Shown here one piece after another: positions 35,135-45,359 of a DNA stretch of 64,000 bases. Source of the stretch: Bacillus massilinigeriensis. GTDB lineage: Bacteria > Bacillota > Bacilli > Bacillales > Cytobacillaceae. Position 1 is the stretch's first letter. The number at the start of each line of letters is the position of its first letter. The notes under the pieces were generated by a model. It was not told the DNA's origin, did not search any database, and saw nothing but the letters and a program-made list of their open reading frames with translations. The position numbers were made by a program, and so were the translations under genes. Location: the NCBI RefSeq assembly GCF_900117315.1, contig NZ_LT630337.1, positions 1,208,409 to 1,272,408 of the forward strand, read 5' to 3'.

Positions 35135-37747
35135 CTATTTTAATTTCTTATGAAGCTCATATAATAAATTCATCGCCTTCATAGGTGTCAAATCTAAAAT
35201 ATCTACTTCTCTTATGGAATCAAGGATTCTCTTTTCCTTTGAAGAGATTTGCGGCTTCTTTTCATCAACGATTTCCTCGAAAAAGGATAATTGAGCATCA
35301 TTTACTTGCTTTATTTCTTCTTCGACATGATTAATCTCAGCTTTTTCTTGCTGATGATTGGTTGTTGGTGCTTGTTCCTCAAGTGTTTGTAAAATCGCTT
35401 TAGCCCGTAAAATGAGTTCCTTAGGTAATTCGGCTAATTCGGCCACATGTATTCCGTAGCTTTTATCTGCTGCACCTTCTTTTATTTTATGAAGGAATAC
35501 GACCTTTCCATTTTGTTCAATGGCACTGACATGGACGTTTTTCAATTTCATTAATTCCTCTTCCAAAGAGGTTAATTCATGGTAGTGAGTTGAAAATAAG
35601 GTCTTTGCCCCGATATGGTTATGAATATATTCAATAATGGCTTGAGCAAGAGCCATCCCGTCATAGGTTGACGTTCCCCGGCCAATTTCGTCAAAAAGTA
35701 TTAAACTATTACTGGTTGCGTTGGTAATAGCATTTTTCGCTTCAAGCATTTCTACCATAAATGTACTTTGACCAGAGATCAGGTCATCCGCTGCACCGAT
35801 TCTAGTAAAAACTTGGTCAAAAATAGGCAGGGTCGCTTGTGATGCGGGTACATAAGAGCCAATTTGTGCAAGGATAGCGATTAAAGCAATTTGACGCATA
35901 TAGGTGCTTTTCCCTGACATGTTTGGACCAGTAATTAAGAGAACCTCTCTATCCTGATTCATATGACAATCATTAGGGATATAGCTCCTTGCATTCATGA
36001 CCTTTTCGACAACTGGATGACGACCGTCTTGAATCGCTAGTGTTCTTTCATCGGAAAAGACTGGCTTTATATATTGCCGTTCCTCTGCAATTGTGGCAAA
36101 GCATTGAAGCACGTCCAATTCACTGACTGTTTTTGCTAATCCTTGTAATCTCGGAATAAATTCCTTAACATGCTCCCGAATGGAAGAAAACAGCTCATAC
36201 TCAAGCTCAATACTTTTTTCTTCTGCTTGTAATATTAATTCTTCTTTCTCCTTTAATTCGGGTGTAATATACCTTTCTGCATTGGCCAAAGTTTGCTTCC
36301 GTTCATATCGGCCTTCCTGTAATAAACCAATATTGGCCTTGGTAACTTCAATGTAATAGCCAAAGATTCGGTTATAGCCAATCTTCAACGATTTAATTCC
36401 TGTTTTTTCCCTCTCTTGCCTTTCTAATTGAGCAATCCACGTTTTTCCATTTCTACTAGCATCACGATACTTGTCCAAATCTTCATGGTAGCCGTCCCGA
36501 ATCATATTCCCTTCTTTCACAGATATCGGTGGACTGTCCACTAATGCCCTTTCAAGCATGTCTGAAATCTCTTCACAAGGATCGAGACGGTTCGAAATAG
36601 AGGTGACTACTTCATCATGAAATTGCTCCAAAATACCCTTCAAGAGAGGTATTTGTTGTAATGATCGTTTCAGCTGGATTAATTCCCTTGCATTTACATT
36701 CCCAAATGCCACTCTTCCAGCAAGACGCTCAATATCATACACTTCTCTTAGCTTTTCGCGAAGGTCTTGACGTTCAAAATAATGGTTGATTAAAGATTCG
36801 ACGATGGAAAGACGTCTTTCAATTTCTTTCCTACTAATCAAAGGTCGATCAATCCATTGTTTTAGAAGTCTTGCCCCCATGGCAGTCTTTGTTTCATCTA
36901 ACAGCCAAATTAACGAACCCTTCTTCCCCTTAGATCGGATGGTTTCTGTTAACTCTAGATTTCTTTTTGAGTAATAATCTATCTTCATGAAATGGTCGAT
37001 TTCATAATGAACAACCGGTTGAAGGTGATCAAGACTTCTCTTTTGAGTTCGGTGTAAATAATTAAATAATCTTGAAATCGTTTGTACCAGCTTCTCATGA
37101 TTTATATCAGTTAGTAATGGTTTGTATTTCTCATTCATTTCTTCGTTATCTTCAAAGGATATAGTGATAATAGATCTTTCCTTCATTAATTGCTGCAATC
37201 TTTCATCAAACTTACTACTAATGACTACTTCCTTTGCTCCACATACAGATAACTCATTTAACACATCATCAAAATGATCAAAAATAATTGTTACCCGACT
37301 CTCACCTGTCGAAAGATCATTATAGGCAAAACCATAGGAGTGGTCTTGGAAGGAAGAGATCGATGCAATATAATTATTTTCTTTCTCATTTAACCCTCGA
37401 CCCTCCATCATCGTTCCAGGTGTTATTAGCTGAACTACTTCTCTTCTAACAACACCCTTTGCTTGCTTCGGATCTTCTGTTTGCTCGCAAATCGCCACTT
37501 TATAGCCTTTTTCTATTAATTGTTCGATATAGGTTGAAGCAGAATGATAGGGGACTCCACACATTGGGATTCTTTCTGGTAGCCCGCCTTCTCTACTAGT
37601 TAATGTTATCTCAAGCTCTCTAGATGCATTAACAGCATCTTCGAAGAACATCTCATAAAAATCTCCTAAACGGAAAAATAAAAAGGCGTCTTGATAATCA
37701 GCCTTTACCTGTAAATATTGTTGTATCATCGGCGTATAAGTTGCCAT
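35135..37747 (-). CDS. mutS: DNA mismatch recognition protein MutS
   Basis: The 870-residue protein has the mismatch-sensing F-x-E (F30-Y31-E32 in [11 protein letters not shown]), the connector, lever and clamp regions and an ATPase with Walker [10 protein letters not shown] and [16 protein letters not shown]. Its C-terminus has a linker and a short MutL/beta-clamp interaction tail. The ATG at 37747 follows GGAGG by 5 nt; the longer open frame (37774) lacks a site. It is first of the mutSL unit. A promoter with an extended -10 (ATTATAACA complement, 37794-37802) lies about 50 bp upstream. Confidence 0.97.
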   Translation of the reverse strand: MATYTPMIQQYLQVKADYQDAFLFFRLGDFYEMFFEDAVNASRELEITLTSREGGLPERIPMCGVPYHSASTYIEQLIEKGYKVAICEQTEDPKQAKGVVRREVVQLITPGTMMEGRGLNEKENNYIASISSFQDHSYGFAYNDLSTGESRVTIIFDHFDDVLNELSVCGAKEVVISSKFDERLQQLMKERSIITISFEDNEEMNEKYKPLLTDINHEKLVQTISRLFNYLHRTQKRSLDHLQPVVHYEIDHFMKIDYYSKRNLELTETIRSKGKKGSLIWLLDETKTAMGARLLKQWIDRPLISRKEIERRLSIVESLINHYFERQDLREKLREVYDIERLAGRVAFGNVNARELIQLKRSLQQIPLLKGILEQFHDEVVTSISNRLDPCEEISDMLERALVDSPPISVKEGNMIRDGYHEDLDKYRDASRNGKTWIAQLERQEREKTGIKSLKIGYNRIFGYYIEVTKANIGLLQEGRYERKQTLANAERYITPELKEKEELILQAEEKSIELEYELFSSIREHVKEFIPRLQGLAKTVSELDVLQCFATIAEERQYIKPVFSDERTLAIQDGRHPVVEKVMNARSYIPNDCHMNQDREVLLITGPNMSGKSTYMRQIALIAILAQIGSYVPASQATLPIFDQVFTRIGAADDLISGQSTFMVEMLEAKNAITNATSNSLILFDEIGRGTSTYDGMALAQAIIEYIHNHIGAKTLFSTHYHELTSLEEELMKLKNVHVSAIEQNGKVVFLHKIKEGAADKSYGIHVAELAELPKELILRAKAILQTLEEQAPTTNHQQEKAEINHVEEEIKQVNDAQLSFFEEIVDEKKPQISSKEKRILDSIREVDILDLTPMKAMNLLYELHKKLK

Positions 37748-37793
37748 AATATCCTCCAAAATAAACTTTCTCAAATCATTTCTTCAGCTATTT

Positions 37794-37802
37794 ATTATAA
37801 CA
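37794..37802 (-). promoter_or_regulatory. Candidate extended -10 of mutSL
   Basis: On the minus strand TGTTATAAT, an extended -10 with no clear -35, about 50 bp before mutS. Confidence 0.45.
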
Positions 37803-37865
37803 TAATTTCCTACTCTTTGAGCTAACGTGAATTTTTTAGATCCTTGAACAGGATCATGAAAAAAT

Positions 37866-37898
37866 AAAGAAAAAACTAGGAAGCGTTACCTTCCTAGC
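37866..37898 (-). terminator. Intrinsic terminator after cotE
   Basis: Stem CTAGGAAG / CTTCCTAG with a short loop, T-run on the minus strand. Confidence 0.85.
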
Positions 37899-37904
37899 TA
37901 TGAT

Positions 37905-38453
37905 TTACTCTTCTTCAGTTCCTAATAAGAAATCTGGGTTTAATTCCTCAAACTCTTCATCATTGACGCCTTCAAATCCCCAGTCTTCGTCATCGCATTC
38001 GCATTCACCAGGATAAATTTTTACACAGACCTTGGTTTCACCAATGACTTCAACAAGAAATTCTCTTTCGACATGAATAATGATTTTGTTACCGTTTGGA
38101 GAAATGACTGCTTCACAGCAATTTGGCTGTTGAAGTACACGTGCAATGACTTCTTGATCATCAAGGCAATCTGGGTCACGATATTTTAATCGAATAACGT
38201 CTAAATACTCAACACGCTCCGTAACAACCTCTGTTTTTGTATTATCGTTATAGGAGTACCAAACGTTAATATCATAATAGCCACAAATTTCGACGGTCTT
38301 ACCACGTTTCTTTGCCTCGTACGTATGGTTGATAATCCAGCAGCCAAGAATACTTGACGGTTGGCGATCTGGGCAAATGGTATGGCTGGACTGAGTAAAC
38401 TTGCGTCCTTTTGCTACGACGGCTTTTGTAATAATCTCTCTGTATTCTCCCAT
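37905..38453 (-). CDS. cotE: Spore outer-coat morphogenetic protein CotE
   Basis: The 182-residue protein begins [20 protein letters not shown] and carries the [14 protein letters not shown] core; both are typical of CotE, which builds the outer coat layer in the mother cell. The C-terminus is strongly acidic ([20 protein letters not shown]), which is needed for coat-protein contacts. The length matches B. subtilis (181). The ATG at 38453 follows AGGAGG. It lies between ricA and mutS as in B. subtilis. Confidence 0.96.
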   Translation of the reverse strand: MGEYREIITKAVVAKGRKFTQSSHTICPDRQPSSILGCWIINHTYEAKKRGKTVEICGYYDINVWYSYNDNTKTEVVTERVEYLDVIRLKYRDPDCLDDQEVIARVLQQPNCCEAVISPNGNKIIIHVEREFLVEVIGETKVCVKIYPGECECDDEDWGFEGVNDEEFEELNPDFLLGTEEE

Positions 38454-38591
38454 TACGAGCGAACCTCCTCATTCATTTTCAATTCATCCTATGCGGGATA
38501 TTAGACTAGTGTGATTATATTTTTTCATGCGGGATTAGTTTGAAGTATAGTGCATTTTATGCGTTTACCCATAGATGTGTGATTTATAGAT

Positions 38592-38632
38592 GTGAGATGT
38601 GGGAGGTGAGATGTGGGAGGTGAGATGTGGGA
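38592..38632. repeat. 14-bp tandem repeat, about 3 copies
   Basis: GTGAGATGTGGGAG at 38592-38605 and 38606-38619, then 13 bases of a third copy (38620-38632). The plus strand is G/A-rich. Copies are identical, which suggests recent expansion. Confidence 0.9.
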
Positions 38633-38647
38633 ACTATATTTTGAAGT

Positions 38648-38680
38648 AAAAAAAGGCTAACTAGAAGTTAGCCTTTTTTT
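38648..38680 (-). terminator. Intrinsic terminator after ricA
   Basis: Perfect stem AAAAGGCTAAC / GTTAGCCTTTT with a 5-nt loop and T-run on the minus strand. Confidence 0.85.
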
Positions 38681-38683
38681 GTA

Positions 38684-39115
38684 TTAATGATGGTGTGAGC
38701 ATTCTTTGTTACGAATCTCTGCTCCGGTTTCTCCACTTAATAGATTTCCGCCAGTGGAAATTAGGATTTCATCTGTCACCTTATTTGAAATGGTATTGGC
38801 AACCATTTGTAAAAGATCATTTACATCTATTTGGGATTGCTTGAATTCCCTAACTACAGGAATTTCATCTAATTCCTGTTCCAATGCTTCCATTCTTTCT
38901 TCTGTCTTCTTCAACGCTTCCTCTTTACCATAGTGTTGAAGATTGACCGCTTGTTTTTGTAACCCCTTGATTTGTGAAATTAAATCAGTTACCTTTTTGT
39001 TTTCGTGAATTTTAGCTTCTGCTTTTTTGAAAAAATCTACTTCTTCTGTTTCAGCAATCATCTTTGCAATTTCTCTAGCTTTTACAACAATGTCATCCTT
39101 TGTAAATTTCGCCAT
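38684..39115 (-). CDS. ricA: RicA (YmcA), subunit of the RicAFT complex
   Basis: A 143-residue helical protein of the YlbF/YmcA family: MIAETEEVDFFKKAEAKIHE and IKGLQKQAVNLQHYGK match RicA. In B. subtilis, RicA, RicF (YlbF) and RicT (YaaT) form a complex that aids RNase Y in mRNA maturation and promotes competence, sporulation and biofilm formation. It has a single cysteine near the C-terminus (KECSHHH). It follows miaB by a 1-bp gap, so they are coupled. RNase Y is encoded 6 kb away (45354-46916). Confidence 0.93.
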   Translation of the reverse strand: MAKFTKDDIVVKAREIAKMIAETEEVDFFKKAEAKIHENKKVTDLISQIKGLQKQAVNLQHYGKEEALKKTEERMEALEQELDEIPVVREFKQSQIDVNDLLQMVANTISNKVTDEILISTGGNLLSGETGAEIRNKECSHHH

Positions 39116-39116
39116 T

Positions 39117-40661
39117 TTATTTCACCTCAGCCGCTTTAAATTCTTCCACCATTTCTCCATTTAATGACCATGTTTTTGCTTGATTTATTTTCACCTTGAC
39201 AACTTTACCAATTGCCGATTTTGGACCTGCAAAATTAACGAGTTTATTTTTTCTAGTGTAGCCTGCCAGTATATCTGGGTTATTTTTGCTTTCCCCTTCA
39301 ACTAGTACTTCAACAATTTGGCCTTCAAACTTCTTCATTGCTTCAGCAGATAGTTCATTTACTAATGCGTTGAGCCTTTGGAGACGTTCTTTTTTCACTT
39401 CCATTGGAACATTATCAACCATTTTGGCAGCAGGTGTGCCTTCACGTGGAGAGTAAATGAAAGTATAAGCAATTTCAAATCCAACTTCACGGTACAAGGA
39501 TAATGTTTCTTCAAATTGCTCATCTGTTTCATTTGGGTATCCCACAATTATATCCGTCGATAAGGAGACGTTCGGAATAGCCTCTTTAATTTTTCTAACA
39601 AGCTCTAAGTATTGTTCTCTTGTATATTTTCTTGCCATGATTTTTAAGACTTCATTTGAACCTGATTGTACTGGTAAGTGGATATGTTCAACTAGGTTTC
39701 CACCCTTAGCTAATACTTCAATTAAATGATCATCAAAGTCTCTTGGATGACTAGTTGTAAAACGAATTCTTGGAATATCAATCTTACGGATTTCATCCAT
39801 TAAATCACCTAAGCCGTATTTCATGTCCTCGAAGTCTTTACCATAAGCATTTACGTTTTGCCCAAGTAGAGTAATCTCTTGGTATCCTTGAGCTGCTAGA
39901 TGACGAACCTCTTGGATAATATCTTCTGGTCTACGGCTACGTTCTTTTCCGCGTGTATAAGGTACGATACAATACGTACAGAATTTGTCACAGCCATACA
40001 TGATATTCACCCAAGCTTTAATATTGCCCTGGCGTACCTTAGGAAGATTTTCAATGACATCTCCCTCTTTTGACCATACCTCAACGACCATTTCCTTTGA
40101 CATATATGCTTCATGTAAAATATTTGGAAGTCTGTGAATATTATGAGTTCCGAAAATCATATCCACATGATGGTAGGTTTTAAGAATTTTATTAACAACA
40201 GATTCCTCTTGAGACATACATCCACATACACCAAGAAGTAAGTCTGGCTTCTCCATTTTCAAATGCTTTAAATGACCTAATTCACCGAATACTTTATTTT
40301 CCGCATTTTCACGAACCGCGCATGTGTTAAGTAAAATAACATTGGCATCCTCCACTGAATCTGTAGGTTCATACCCTAACGCTAAGAAAATTCCTGCCAT
40401 GACCTCTGTATCATGTTCATTCATTTGACATCCGTATGTGCGAATATAAAACTTTCGACCATTTCCCATTCCTCTAAACTCTTCTGGGATGGAGAAATTA
40501 TCATGGTACTGAACTTCTTCTTTACCACGTTTCTTCGCATCCTTCAAGGATGGTGGAGTATATACCTTTTGAAAATATTGACTATAATCCTTATCGGATT
40601 TTTTGTCCGAAGAATTAGCCGTTTTCACTTGTTGATTTTCTAATCGTTGTTTTTCATTCAT
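39117..40661 (-). CDS. miaB: tRNA methylthiotransferase MiaB
   Basis: The 514-residue radical SAM enzyme adds a methylthio group to i6A37 of tRNA. The N-terminal UPF0004 domain has three cysteines in YGCQMN, NTCAVRE and GVCGCMSQ; the radical SAM cluster is [16 protein letters not shown]; a TRAM domain is at the C-terminus (about 440-505). It follows a hypothetical promoter region and is the first gene before ricA. The other half of the pathway, MiaA, is at 30163-31116. Confidence 0.95.
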   Translation of the reverse strand: MNEKQRLENQQVKTANSSDKKSDKDYSQYFQKVYTPPSLKDAKKRGKEEVQYHDNFSIPEEFRGMGNGRKFYIRTYGCQMNEHDTEVMAGIFLALGYEPTDSVEDANVILLNTCAVRENAENKVFGELGHLKHLKMEKPDLLLGVCGCMSQEESVVNKILKTYHHVDMIFGTHNIHRLPNILHEAYMSKEMVVEVWSKEGDVIENLPKVRQGNIKAWVNIMYGCDKFCTYCIVPYTRGKERSRRPEDIIQEVRHLAAQGYQEITLLGQNVNAYGKDFEDMKYGLGDLMDEIRKIDIPRIRFTTSHPRDFDDHLIEVLAKGGNLVEHIHLPVQSGSNEVLKIMARKYTREQYLELVRKIKEAIPNVSLSTDIIVGYPNETDEQFEETLSLYREVGFEIAYTFIYSPREGTPAAKMVDNVPMEVKKERLQRLNALVNELSAEAMKKFEGQIVEVLVEGESKNNPDILAGYTRKNKLVNFAGPKSAIGKVVKVKINQAKTWSLNGEMVEEFKAAEVK

Positions 40662-41026
40662 TAAGATTAAATCTCCTTTCTCTTTGATAAAAGTCTATTA
40701 TCAAAATGCAAAGAATCCCTCATTTTTACTTTTATTTGGTAAGAATATGGTTAGAGAAGATTCTTTTTTACAATCCAATTGCATACTACCTAAGATATAT
40801 GCACATTATTATAGTATAAGGGTTTCTAGGCTATTAAACAATAGAATGGAAGTGGATTCAACGAAACATTTAATTCCCATTTTTATCATAAAGAATATGG
40901 AGATTTATTGGAGTGACAAAACTCACCCGGATATATTACTAGATTTGATCAAAAAAGAAAGGCAGCTCCACAAGCAATGTACAATGCAATGTGGAACTGC
41001 CTCTTTATCTTTTAAAATCGATAATA
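40662..41026. other. Intergenic region between miaB and korB
   Basis: 365 bp. It carries the korB terminator at 40951-41001. A plus-strand open frame (40684-41034) runs through it with no clear ribosome binding site or family match and crosses that terminator; I do not call it. A miaB promoter was not clearly found. Confidence 0.5.
40951..41001 (-). terminator. Intrinsic terminator after korB
   Basis: 12-bp stem GGCAGCTCCACA / TGTGGAACTGCC with a 17-nt loop, and a T-rich tail on the minus strand. Confidence 0.8.
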
Positions 41027-41893
41027 TTACATGAATTCTGAAACCAAAGAATTAAAATGAGCTTCATCTAATTGAAGATCTAGATTTTTCAGTGGTTCTT
41101 CTGAATATCCACTGATTAATTCTTGGTAAGATTGTCGTTCTGTATTTTGATAAATTAAACCTGTCACTAAGCCATTATGCTGCATCAATGTTTGCATCGC
41201 TTGTTTACGGTCTGAAGGATCATAGCCTTCGACATCAGATAGCTTTGTTAAGTTCTCTTTAAACCAATCATAAGTGTTCACTTTATTGTAAGTTACACAA
41301 GGGCTAAACACATTGATTAATGAAAAACCTTTATGTTTAATACCGGCTTCAATTAAAGCGGTAAGATCTTTTAAATCGGTAGAAAAGCTTTGAGCTACAA
41401 AGGTTGCACCAGCAGTTAATGCCATTTCCATTGGATGAATTGGCTGTTCAATTGAACCGGCAGGTGTTGACTTGGTCTTGAATCCTGCTTGTGATCTTGG
41501 TGACGTTTGGCCTTTTGTCAATCCATAAATTTGGTTATCCATAACAATATAAGTAATATCGATATTACGACGAATTGCATGGATTGTATGGCCCATACCA
41601 ATTGCAAATCCATCGCCGTCACCGCCTGAAGCAATAACGGTTAAATCACGGTTGGCCATTTTTACACCTTGTGCAATAGGGAGTGAACGACCGTGAATTC
41701 CATGGAAACCATAGGAATTAATGTATCCGGAAATGCGGCCAGAACATCCGATTCCAGAAATAACAGCCAAAGTTTCAGGTTCTAATCCAACATTGGCAGC
41801 TGCACGTTGAATGGCTGCTTGTACAGAGAAATCACCACACCCAGGGCACCAGTTAGGTTTTACTGAATTTCTAAAATCTTTAAATGTTGCCAT
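41027..41893 (-). CDS. korB: 2-oxoacid:ferredoxin oxidoreductase, beta subunit
   Basis: The 288-residue protein has KPNWCPGCGDFSVQAAI with the cluster-type CxxC, the thiamine diphosphate stretch ASGGDGDGFAIGMGHTI, and TKGQTSP, features of the beta subunit of 2-oxoglutarate or related ferredoxin oxidoreductases. These convert a 2-oxo acid and CoA into acyl-CoA plus carbon dioxide and pass electrons to ferredoxin. It directly follows korA with no gap. It is not part of the B. subtilis gene set but occurs in several other Bacillus genomes next to miaB. Substrate (oxoglutarate, pyruvate or other) unknown. Confidence 0.9.
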   Translation of the reverse strand: MATFKDFRNSVKPNWCPGCGDFSVQAAIQRAAANVGLEPETLAVISGIGCSGRISGYINSYGFHGIHGRSLPIAQGVKMANRDLTVIASGGDGDGFAIGMGHTIHAIRRNIDITYIVMDNQIYGLTKGQTSPRSQAGFKTKSTPAGSIEQPIHPMEMALTAGATFVAQSFSTDLKDLTALIEAGIKHKGFSLINVFSPCVTYNKVNTYDWFKENLTKLSDVEGYDPSDRKQAMQTLMQHNGLVTGLIYQNTERQSYQELISGYSEEPLKNLDLQLDEAHFNSLVSEFM

Positions 41894-43630
41894 TTAAAAC
41901 AACTCCTTGCTTTTTGTATGAATTTCATGTGGCAAGAACGGATTGCCGTCATATTTTAGTAGCTTATGAATTTTTTCGGCATTTCCGACGTTCATCTTCA
42001 TGATATTCGCTAACTGCCCTGTAGCATTATTTTCAATTACTGCGACCTTTTTCGCTCTATTAATAAGAGGTAAAAGTTCATCAGTTGGGAATGGATGAAT
42101 TAAACGAACATGCGCATGATTTGCTTTAATTCCATCTTTTTCAAGACGTGTCATTGCTTCTTCAATGGCACCTCGTGTTGAGTTAAAACCAACTAATAAT
42201 AAATCTGCTTCTTCATGTGGCGCATTGACATAAACTGGTGTATTAAAGTTAATATTTTCTATTTTACGGAAGCGCTTATTCATTTGTGCGTTACGGTTTG
42301 CAGCTGATTCAGAAGGCTTTCCTGTTTCATCGTGTTCAACCCCTGTTACGTGATGGATTCCATTTTTCATTCCTGGAACAACACGTGGTGAAACACCATC
42401 CTCCGTAACCTCATAGCGCTTAAAGTAGCCTTTATTTTCAATCTCAGGTAATTCGTCTTTGACGAGCTTACCACGTCGGATTTCTATTTTATTATAATCG
42501 AGAGGTTCGACGGTTTGTTTTCCTAATGAAAGCTGTAAATCAGATAAGACAATAACCGGGCATTGGTATTCTTCAGCTAAATTGAATGCTTGTGCCGTAT
42601 CATAAAAAGCTTCTTCAACAGTACTTGGAGCTAAAACGATTTTTGGAATCTCTCCATGTGTACCATAGATCATTGCCATTAAATCTGACTGTTCTTGCTT
42701 TGTAGGAAGACCTGTTGATGGACCTCCGCGTTGTGTATCAACTATAACTAGTGGAGTTTCTGTAATCCCTGATAAACCGATTGCTTCCATTTTTAGTGAA
42801 AGGCCTGGTCCAGCCGATGCTGTTAACGCTCGAACACCACCGTAGTTTGCACCTATTGCCATTGTAACAGCAGCAATTTCGTCCTCGGTTTGGATAACAG
42901 CTCCACCCAATGCTGGTAGCTTCTTAATTAAATATTCCATTATCTCAGATGCTGGTGTAATTGGGTATGCAGCCATGAAACGGCATCCACCGGCTAAAGC
43001 TCCTAAAGCAATCGCATCGTTACCAATCATAAATAAGCGCTTTTGCCCATCTGCCTTATCCAAATGCATTGGTGGATTTGTTGCACCTAATTTTTCTTTC
43101 ATAAAGTTGTATCCAGATTCAACAGCCTTCATATTCTTGTCAACAACCTGTTGACCTTTCTTTCCATAAATCTCCTGAATAACTTCTTCGAAAACAGAGA
43201 TATCTAGATCTAAAATAGCACTTGTTGCTCCAATGGCTACCATGTTTTTCATTAATGATGTTCCTAGTTCAGTTGCAATTTCCGAAAATGGAACCGCATA
43301 CATACTTGCTTTTGTATCTTCTGGTTTCTTTGGATCGAACTTTGCATCAGCAATGATGATTCCGTTATCATGAAGTTCTTTGTAGTTTAAATCTACTGTC
43401 TCTTGATCAAAAGCCACAAGAATATCCAAATCATCAGAAATGGAACGTACTTGCTTAGTACTTACGCGAATCTTGTTGTTTGTATGACCGCCTTTAATTC
43501 GTGAAGAAAAGTGACGATACCCATACAAGTAGTAGCCTAGACGATTCAGAGCAATGGAGAAAACCTCCCCAGTACTTTCAATTCCTTCCCCTTGTTGTCC
43601 TCCAACTTTCCAAGAAAGTTGATTGATCAT
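41894..43630 (-). CDS. korA: 2-oxoacid:ferredoxin oxidoreductase, fused gamma/alpha subunit
   Basis: The 578-residue protein is a fusion of a gamma domain (about 1-180, beginning LSWKVGGQQGEGIESTGEVF) and an alpha domain from about 200 (AAYPITPASEIMEYL with YPITP, then GPGLSLKMEAIGLSGITETP and TQRGGPSTGLPTKQEQSDL). Both match the KorA group. The fusion is normal for this group. With KorB it forms the oxidoreductase. A cre-like site lies 134 bp upstream (43764-43777), which would fit carbon control of this central-metabolism gene. Confidence 0.9.
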   Translation of the reverse strand: MINQLSWKVGGQQGEGIESTGEVFSIALNRLGYYLYGYRHFSSRIKGGHTNNKIRVSTKQVRSISDDLDILVAFDQETVDLNYKELHDNGIIIADAKFDPKKPEDTKASMYAVPFSEIATELGTSLMKNMVAIGATSAILDLDISVFEEVIQEIYGKKGQQVVDKNMKAVESGYNFMKEKLGATNPPMHLDKADGQKRLFMIGNDAIALGALAGGCRFMAAYPITPASEIMEYLIKKLPALGGAVIQTEDEIAAVTMAIGANYGGVRALTASAGPGLSLKMEAIGLSGITETPLVIVDTQRGGPSTGLPTKQEQSDLMAMIYGTHGEIPKIVLAPSTVEEAFYDTAQAFNLAEEYQCPVIVLSDLQLSLGKQTVEPLDYNKIEIRRGKLVKDELPEIENKGYFKRYEVTEDGVSPRVVPGMKNGIHHVTGVEHDETGKPSESAANRNAQMNKRFRKIENINFNTPVYVNAPHEEADLLLVGFNSTRGAIEEAMTRLEKDGIKANHAHVRLIHPFPTDELLPLINRAKKVAVIENNATGQLANIMKMNVGNAEKIHKLLKYDGNPFLPHEIHTKSKELF

Positions 43631-43763
43631 GACTTACACCCCTTTAGACACCTAAAAAATTATGTAATATTTTTATATTTTCGAATAGTATCCCTTTATA
43701 AATGTTTACAATTTAGTCACTATTTCCTAGTTGAATTAATTGTATAATTATGCCTCGAGGGGT

Positions 43764-43777
43764 ACTAAACGCTTTCA
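43764..43777 (-). promoter_or_regulatory. Candidate cre site upstream of korAB
   Basis: On the minus strand TGAAAGCGTTTAGT fits the cre consensus in 13 of 14 positions. Confidence 0.4.
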
Positions 43778-43908
43778 ATTCTAGACCTATGTTTTAAAAA
43801 AAGCAACCCTTTTTGACAAAATATTGACGAAAATATGAATATTTTTTCATTATATAAATAATGCTAAATAAGTTATACCTATTTATTGGGAAAAATAGAT
43901 ATTTCAAG

Positions 43909-43940
43909 AAAAAAACCTGATTGCAAACTGCAAACAGGTT
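43909..43940 (-). terminator. Intrinsic terminator after spoVS
   Basis: Stem AACCTG / CAGGTT with an inner GCAAACTGC pairing, T-run on the minus strand. Confidence 0.7.
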
Positions 43941-43950
43941 AACAATTTTA

Positions 43951-44211
43951 TTAGCGTGGTTCGACAATGAGTTTTATTGCCGTTCTTTCTTCGCCATCGA
44001 TCTGTATATCTGTAAAGGCGGGAATGCAAATCAGATCTACTCCGCTAGGTGCCACAAATCCTCTTGCAATTGCTACTGCCTTTACGGCTTGATTTAATGC
44101 ACCTGCACCAATGGCTTGGATTTCTGCAGCACCTCTTTCCCGCAGAACTCCTGCAAGCGCACCTGCTACAGAATTAGGATTAGATTTTGCTGAAACTTTT
44201 AATATTTCCAT
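43951..44211 (-). CDS. spoVS: Stage V sporulation protein SpoVS
   Basis: The 86-residue Alba-like protein begins MEILKVSAKSNPNSVAGALA and is almost fixed across Bacilli. It affects septation and coat formation during sporulation. The ATG at 44211 follows AAGGAGG by 8 nt and gives the conserved length; the open frame runs 59 codons further up without support. A sigma-H-type promoter lies about 75 bp upstream, in agreement with B. subtilis. Confidence 0.97.
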   Translation of the reverse strand: MEILKVSAKSNPNSVAGALAGVLRERGAAEIQAIGAGALNQAVKAVAIARGFVAPSGVDLICIPAFTDIQIDGEERTAIKLIVEPR

Positions 44212-44283
44212 TCCTAGCTCCTCCTTGTTTTCCCATCCCGATGCCCATTTAGGCATGTCAGGTATATATCTTCCATTGCTACT

Positions 44284-44313
44284 ATATTCATTATTTTTTC
44301 CACATATTCCGGC
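44284..44313 (-). promoter_or_regulatory. Sigma-H promoter of spoVS
   Basis: On the minus strand -35 GCCGGAATA (44305-44313; consensus RNAGGAWWW with one mismatch), 12-bp spacer, -10 AATGAATAT (44284-44292; full RNNGAATWW match). Confidence 0.65.
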
Positions 44314-44385
44314 TTGGTCAAAATTTTTAAAAAACTCCTTTATAATATGGAAGAGTATAAACCTATGTAATGATTGTTCATAAGG

Positions 44386-44418
44386 CAAAAAAAGCCTACC
44401 AAATGGTAAGCTTTTTTG
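44386..44418 (-). terminator. Intrinsic terminator after ymdB
   Basis: Stem GCTTACC / GGTAGGC with a 4-nt loop and T-run on the minus strand. Confidence 0.75.
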
Positions 44419-44429
44419 CTCTATGTAAA

Positions 44430-45227
44430 TTAAGAATAAAATGGATGATCTTGATTGATGAGAATTCGCTCTATTCTTTTTGCTAATCCCGTTTTATCAT
44501 CTAATTCAATATTTACAGCACTAAGTTGTGTGTTCCCACTCTTTGGCACCTCGAAACGGACTGGAAGATTGGTTAAAAATCTTTTTAAAACAAGGTCTTT
44601 CTCTACCCCCAATATTCCATCATATGGTCCTGTCATTCCTACATCTGTAATGAAGGAGGTACCTGCAGGTAATATTCGATTATCAGCTGTTTGAACATGA
44701 GTATGTGTCCCAACCACTGCTGAAACACGCCCATCTAAATACCAACCCATTGCTTGCTTTTCACTCGTCGCTTCAGCATGAAAATCAACAAATATAAATG
44801 GAGTTCGCTCTTTCGCCTCTGCGATTAATTCGTCAGCTTTTCTAAATGGGCAATCATTTGCTGGTAAGAAGGTCCGTCCTTGAAGATTAATTACCGCAAT
44901 CTCATACTGATTTAGTTTAATAAAGGTCATTCCCTTTCCAGGATTCCCTTCTGGAAAATTAGCAGGACGCACTAAATATTTCGCCTTATCGATAAATTCA
45001 AATACTTCACGATTATCCCATGTATGATTTCCTAGGGTGACTGCTTGTGCACCTGCTTCTAAAAATCCACGATAGATCTTCTCTGTAATCCCTTTCCCCC
45101 CCGCAGCATTTTCTCCATTAATAATCGTCACATGCGGTCGATACTTTTCCTTTAATTTAGGTAGGTACTCTTGTACCATATCCCTTCCTAGTGAACCAAC
45201 AACATCACCAATAAATAATATATTCAT
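44430..45227 (-). CDS. ymdB: 2',3'-cyclic nucleotide phosphodiesterase YmdB
   Basis: A 265-residue calcineurin-like metallophosphoesterase of the YmdB type: metal ligands in FIGDVVGSLGRD, INGENAAGGKG, LGNHTWDN and GTHTHVQTAD. YmdB hydrolyses 2',3'-cyclic nucleotides in B. subtilis and alters motility and biofilm gene expression. It follows rny by 126 bp on the same strand, with the rny terminator between. Confidence 0.95.
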   Translation of the reverse strand: MNILFIGDVVGSLGRDMVQEYLPKLKEKYRPHVTIINGENAAGGKGITEKIYRGFLEAGAQAVTLGNHTWDNREVFEFIDKAKYLVRPANFPEGNPGKGMTFIKLNQYEIAVINLQGRTFLPANDCPFRKADELIAEAKERTPFIFVDFHAEATSEKQAMGWYLDGRVSAVVGTHTHVQTADNRILPAGTSFITDVGMTGPYDGILGVEKDLVLKRFLTNLPVRFEVPKSGNTQLSAVNIELDDKTGLAKRIERILINQDHPFYS

Positions 45228-45323
45228 GTACTAACCCTTTCTATTATAAAAAAGATCTTATTAAGATTGTATCACAATCCCTGTTCATTCTATTCAAGGA
45301 AAAGCAAAAAGACTGAATACGGC

Positions 45324-45359
45324 AAAAAATAAAGCAGTGCCAGTGGCACCGCTTTATTT
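45324..45359 (-). terminator. Intrinsic terminator after rny
   Basis: Long imperfect stem AAATAAAGCAGTGCCA / TGGCACCGCTTTATTT; the tail on the minus strand is T-rich. It overlaps the rny stop codon. Confidence 0.75.

Larger units (their letters stand above)
43631..43950. other. Intergenic region between korA and spoVS
   Basis: 320 bp, very AT-rich. It holds a cre-like site at 43764-43777 and the spoVS terminator at 43909-43940. A plus-strand TTGACA near 43814 has no gene behind it. Confidence 0.5.

Noticed and set aside
38592-38632. A CRISPR array
   Set aside because: The repeats are head-to-tail with no spacers and the unit is only 14 bp.
40684-41034. Plus-strand open frame of 116 codons between miaB and korB
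   Set aside because: It starts with TTG without a good ribosome binding site, has no family I recognise, and runs through the korB terminator hairpin. It could be a small gene, but support is too thin.
43814-43860. A plus-strand promoter near korA
   Set aside because: A TTGACA is present, but no good -10 follows and there is no plus-strand gene downstream.
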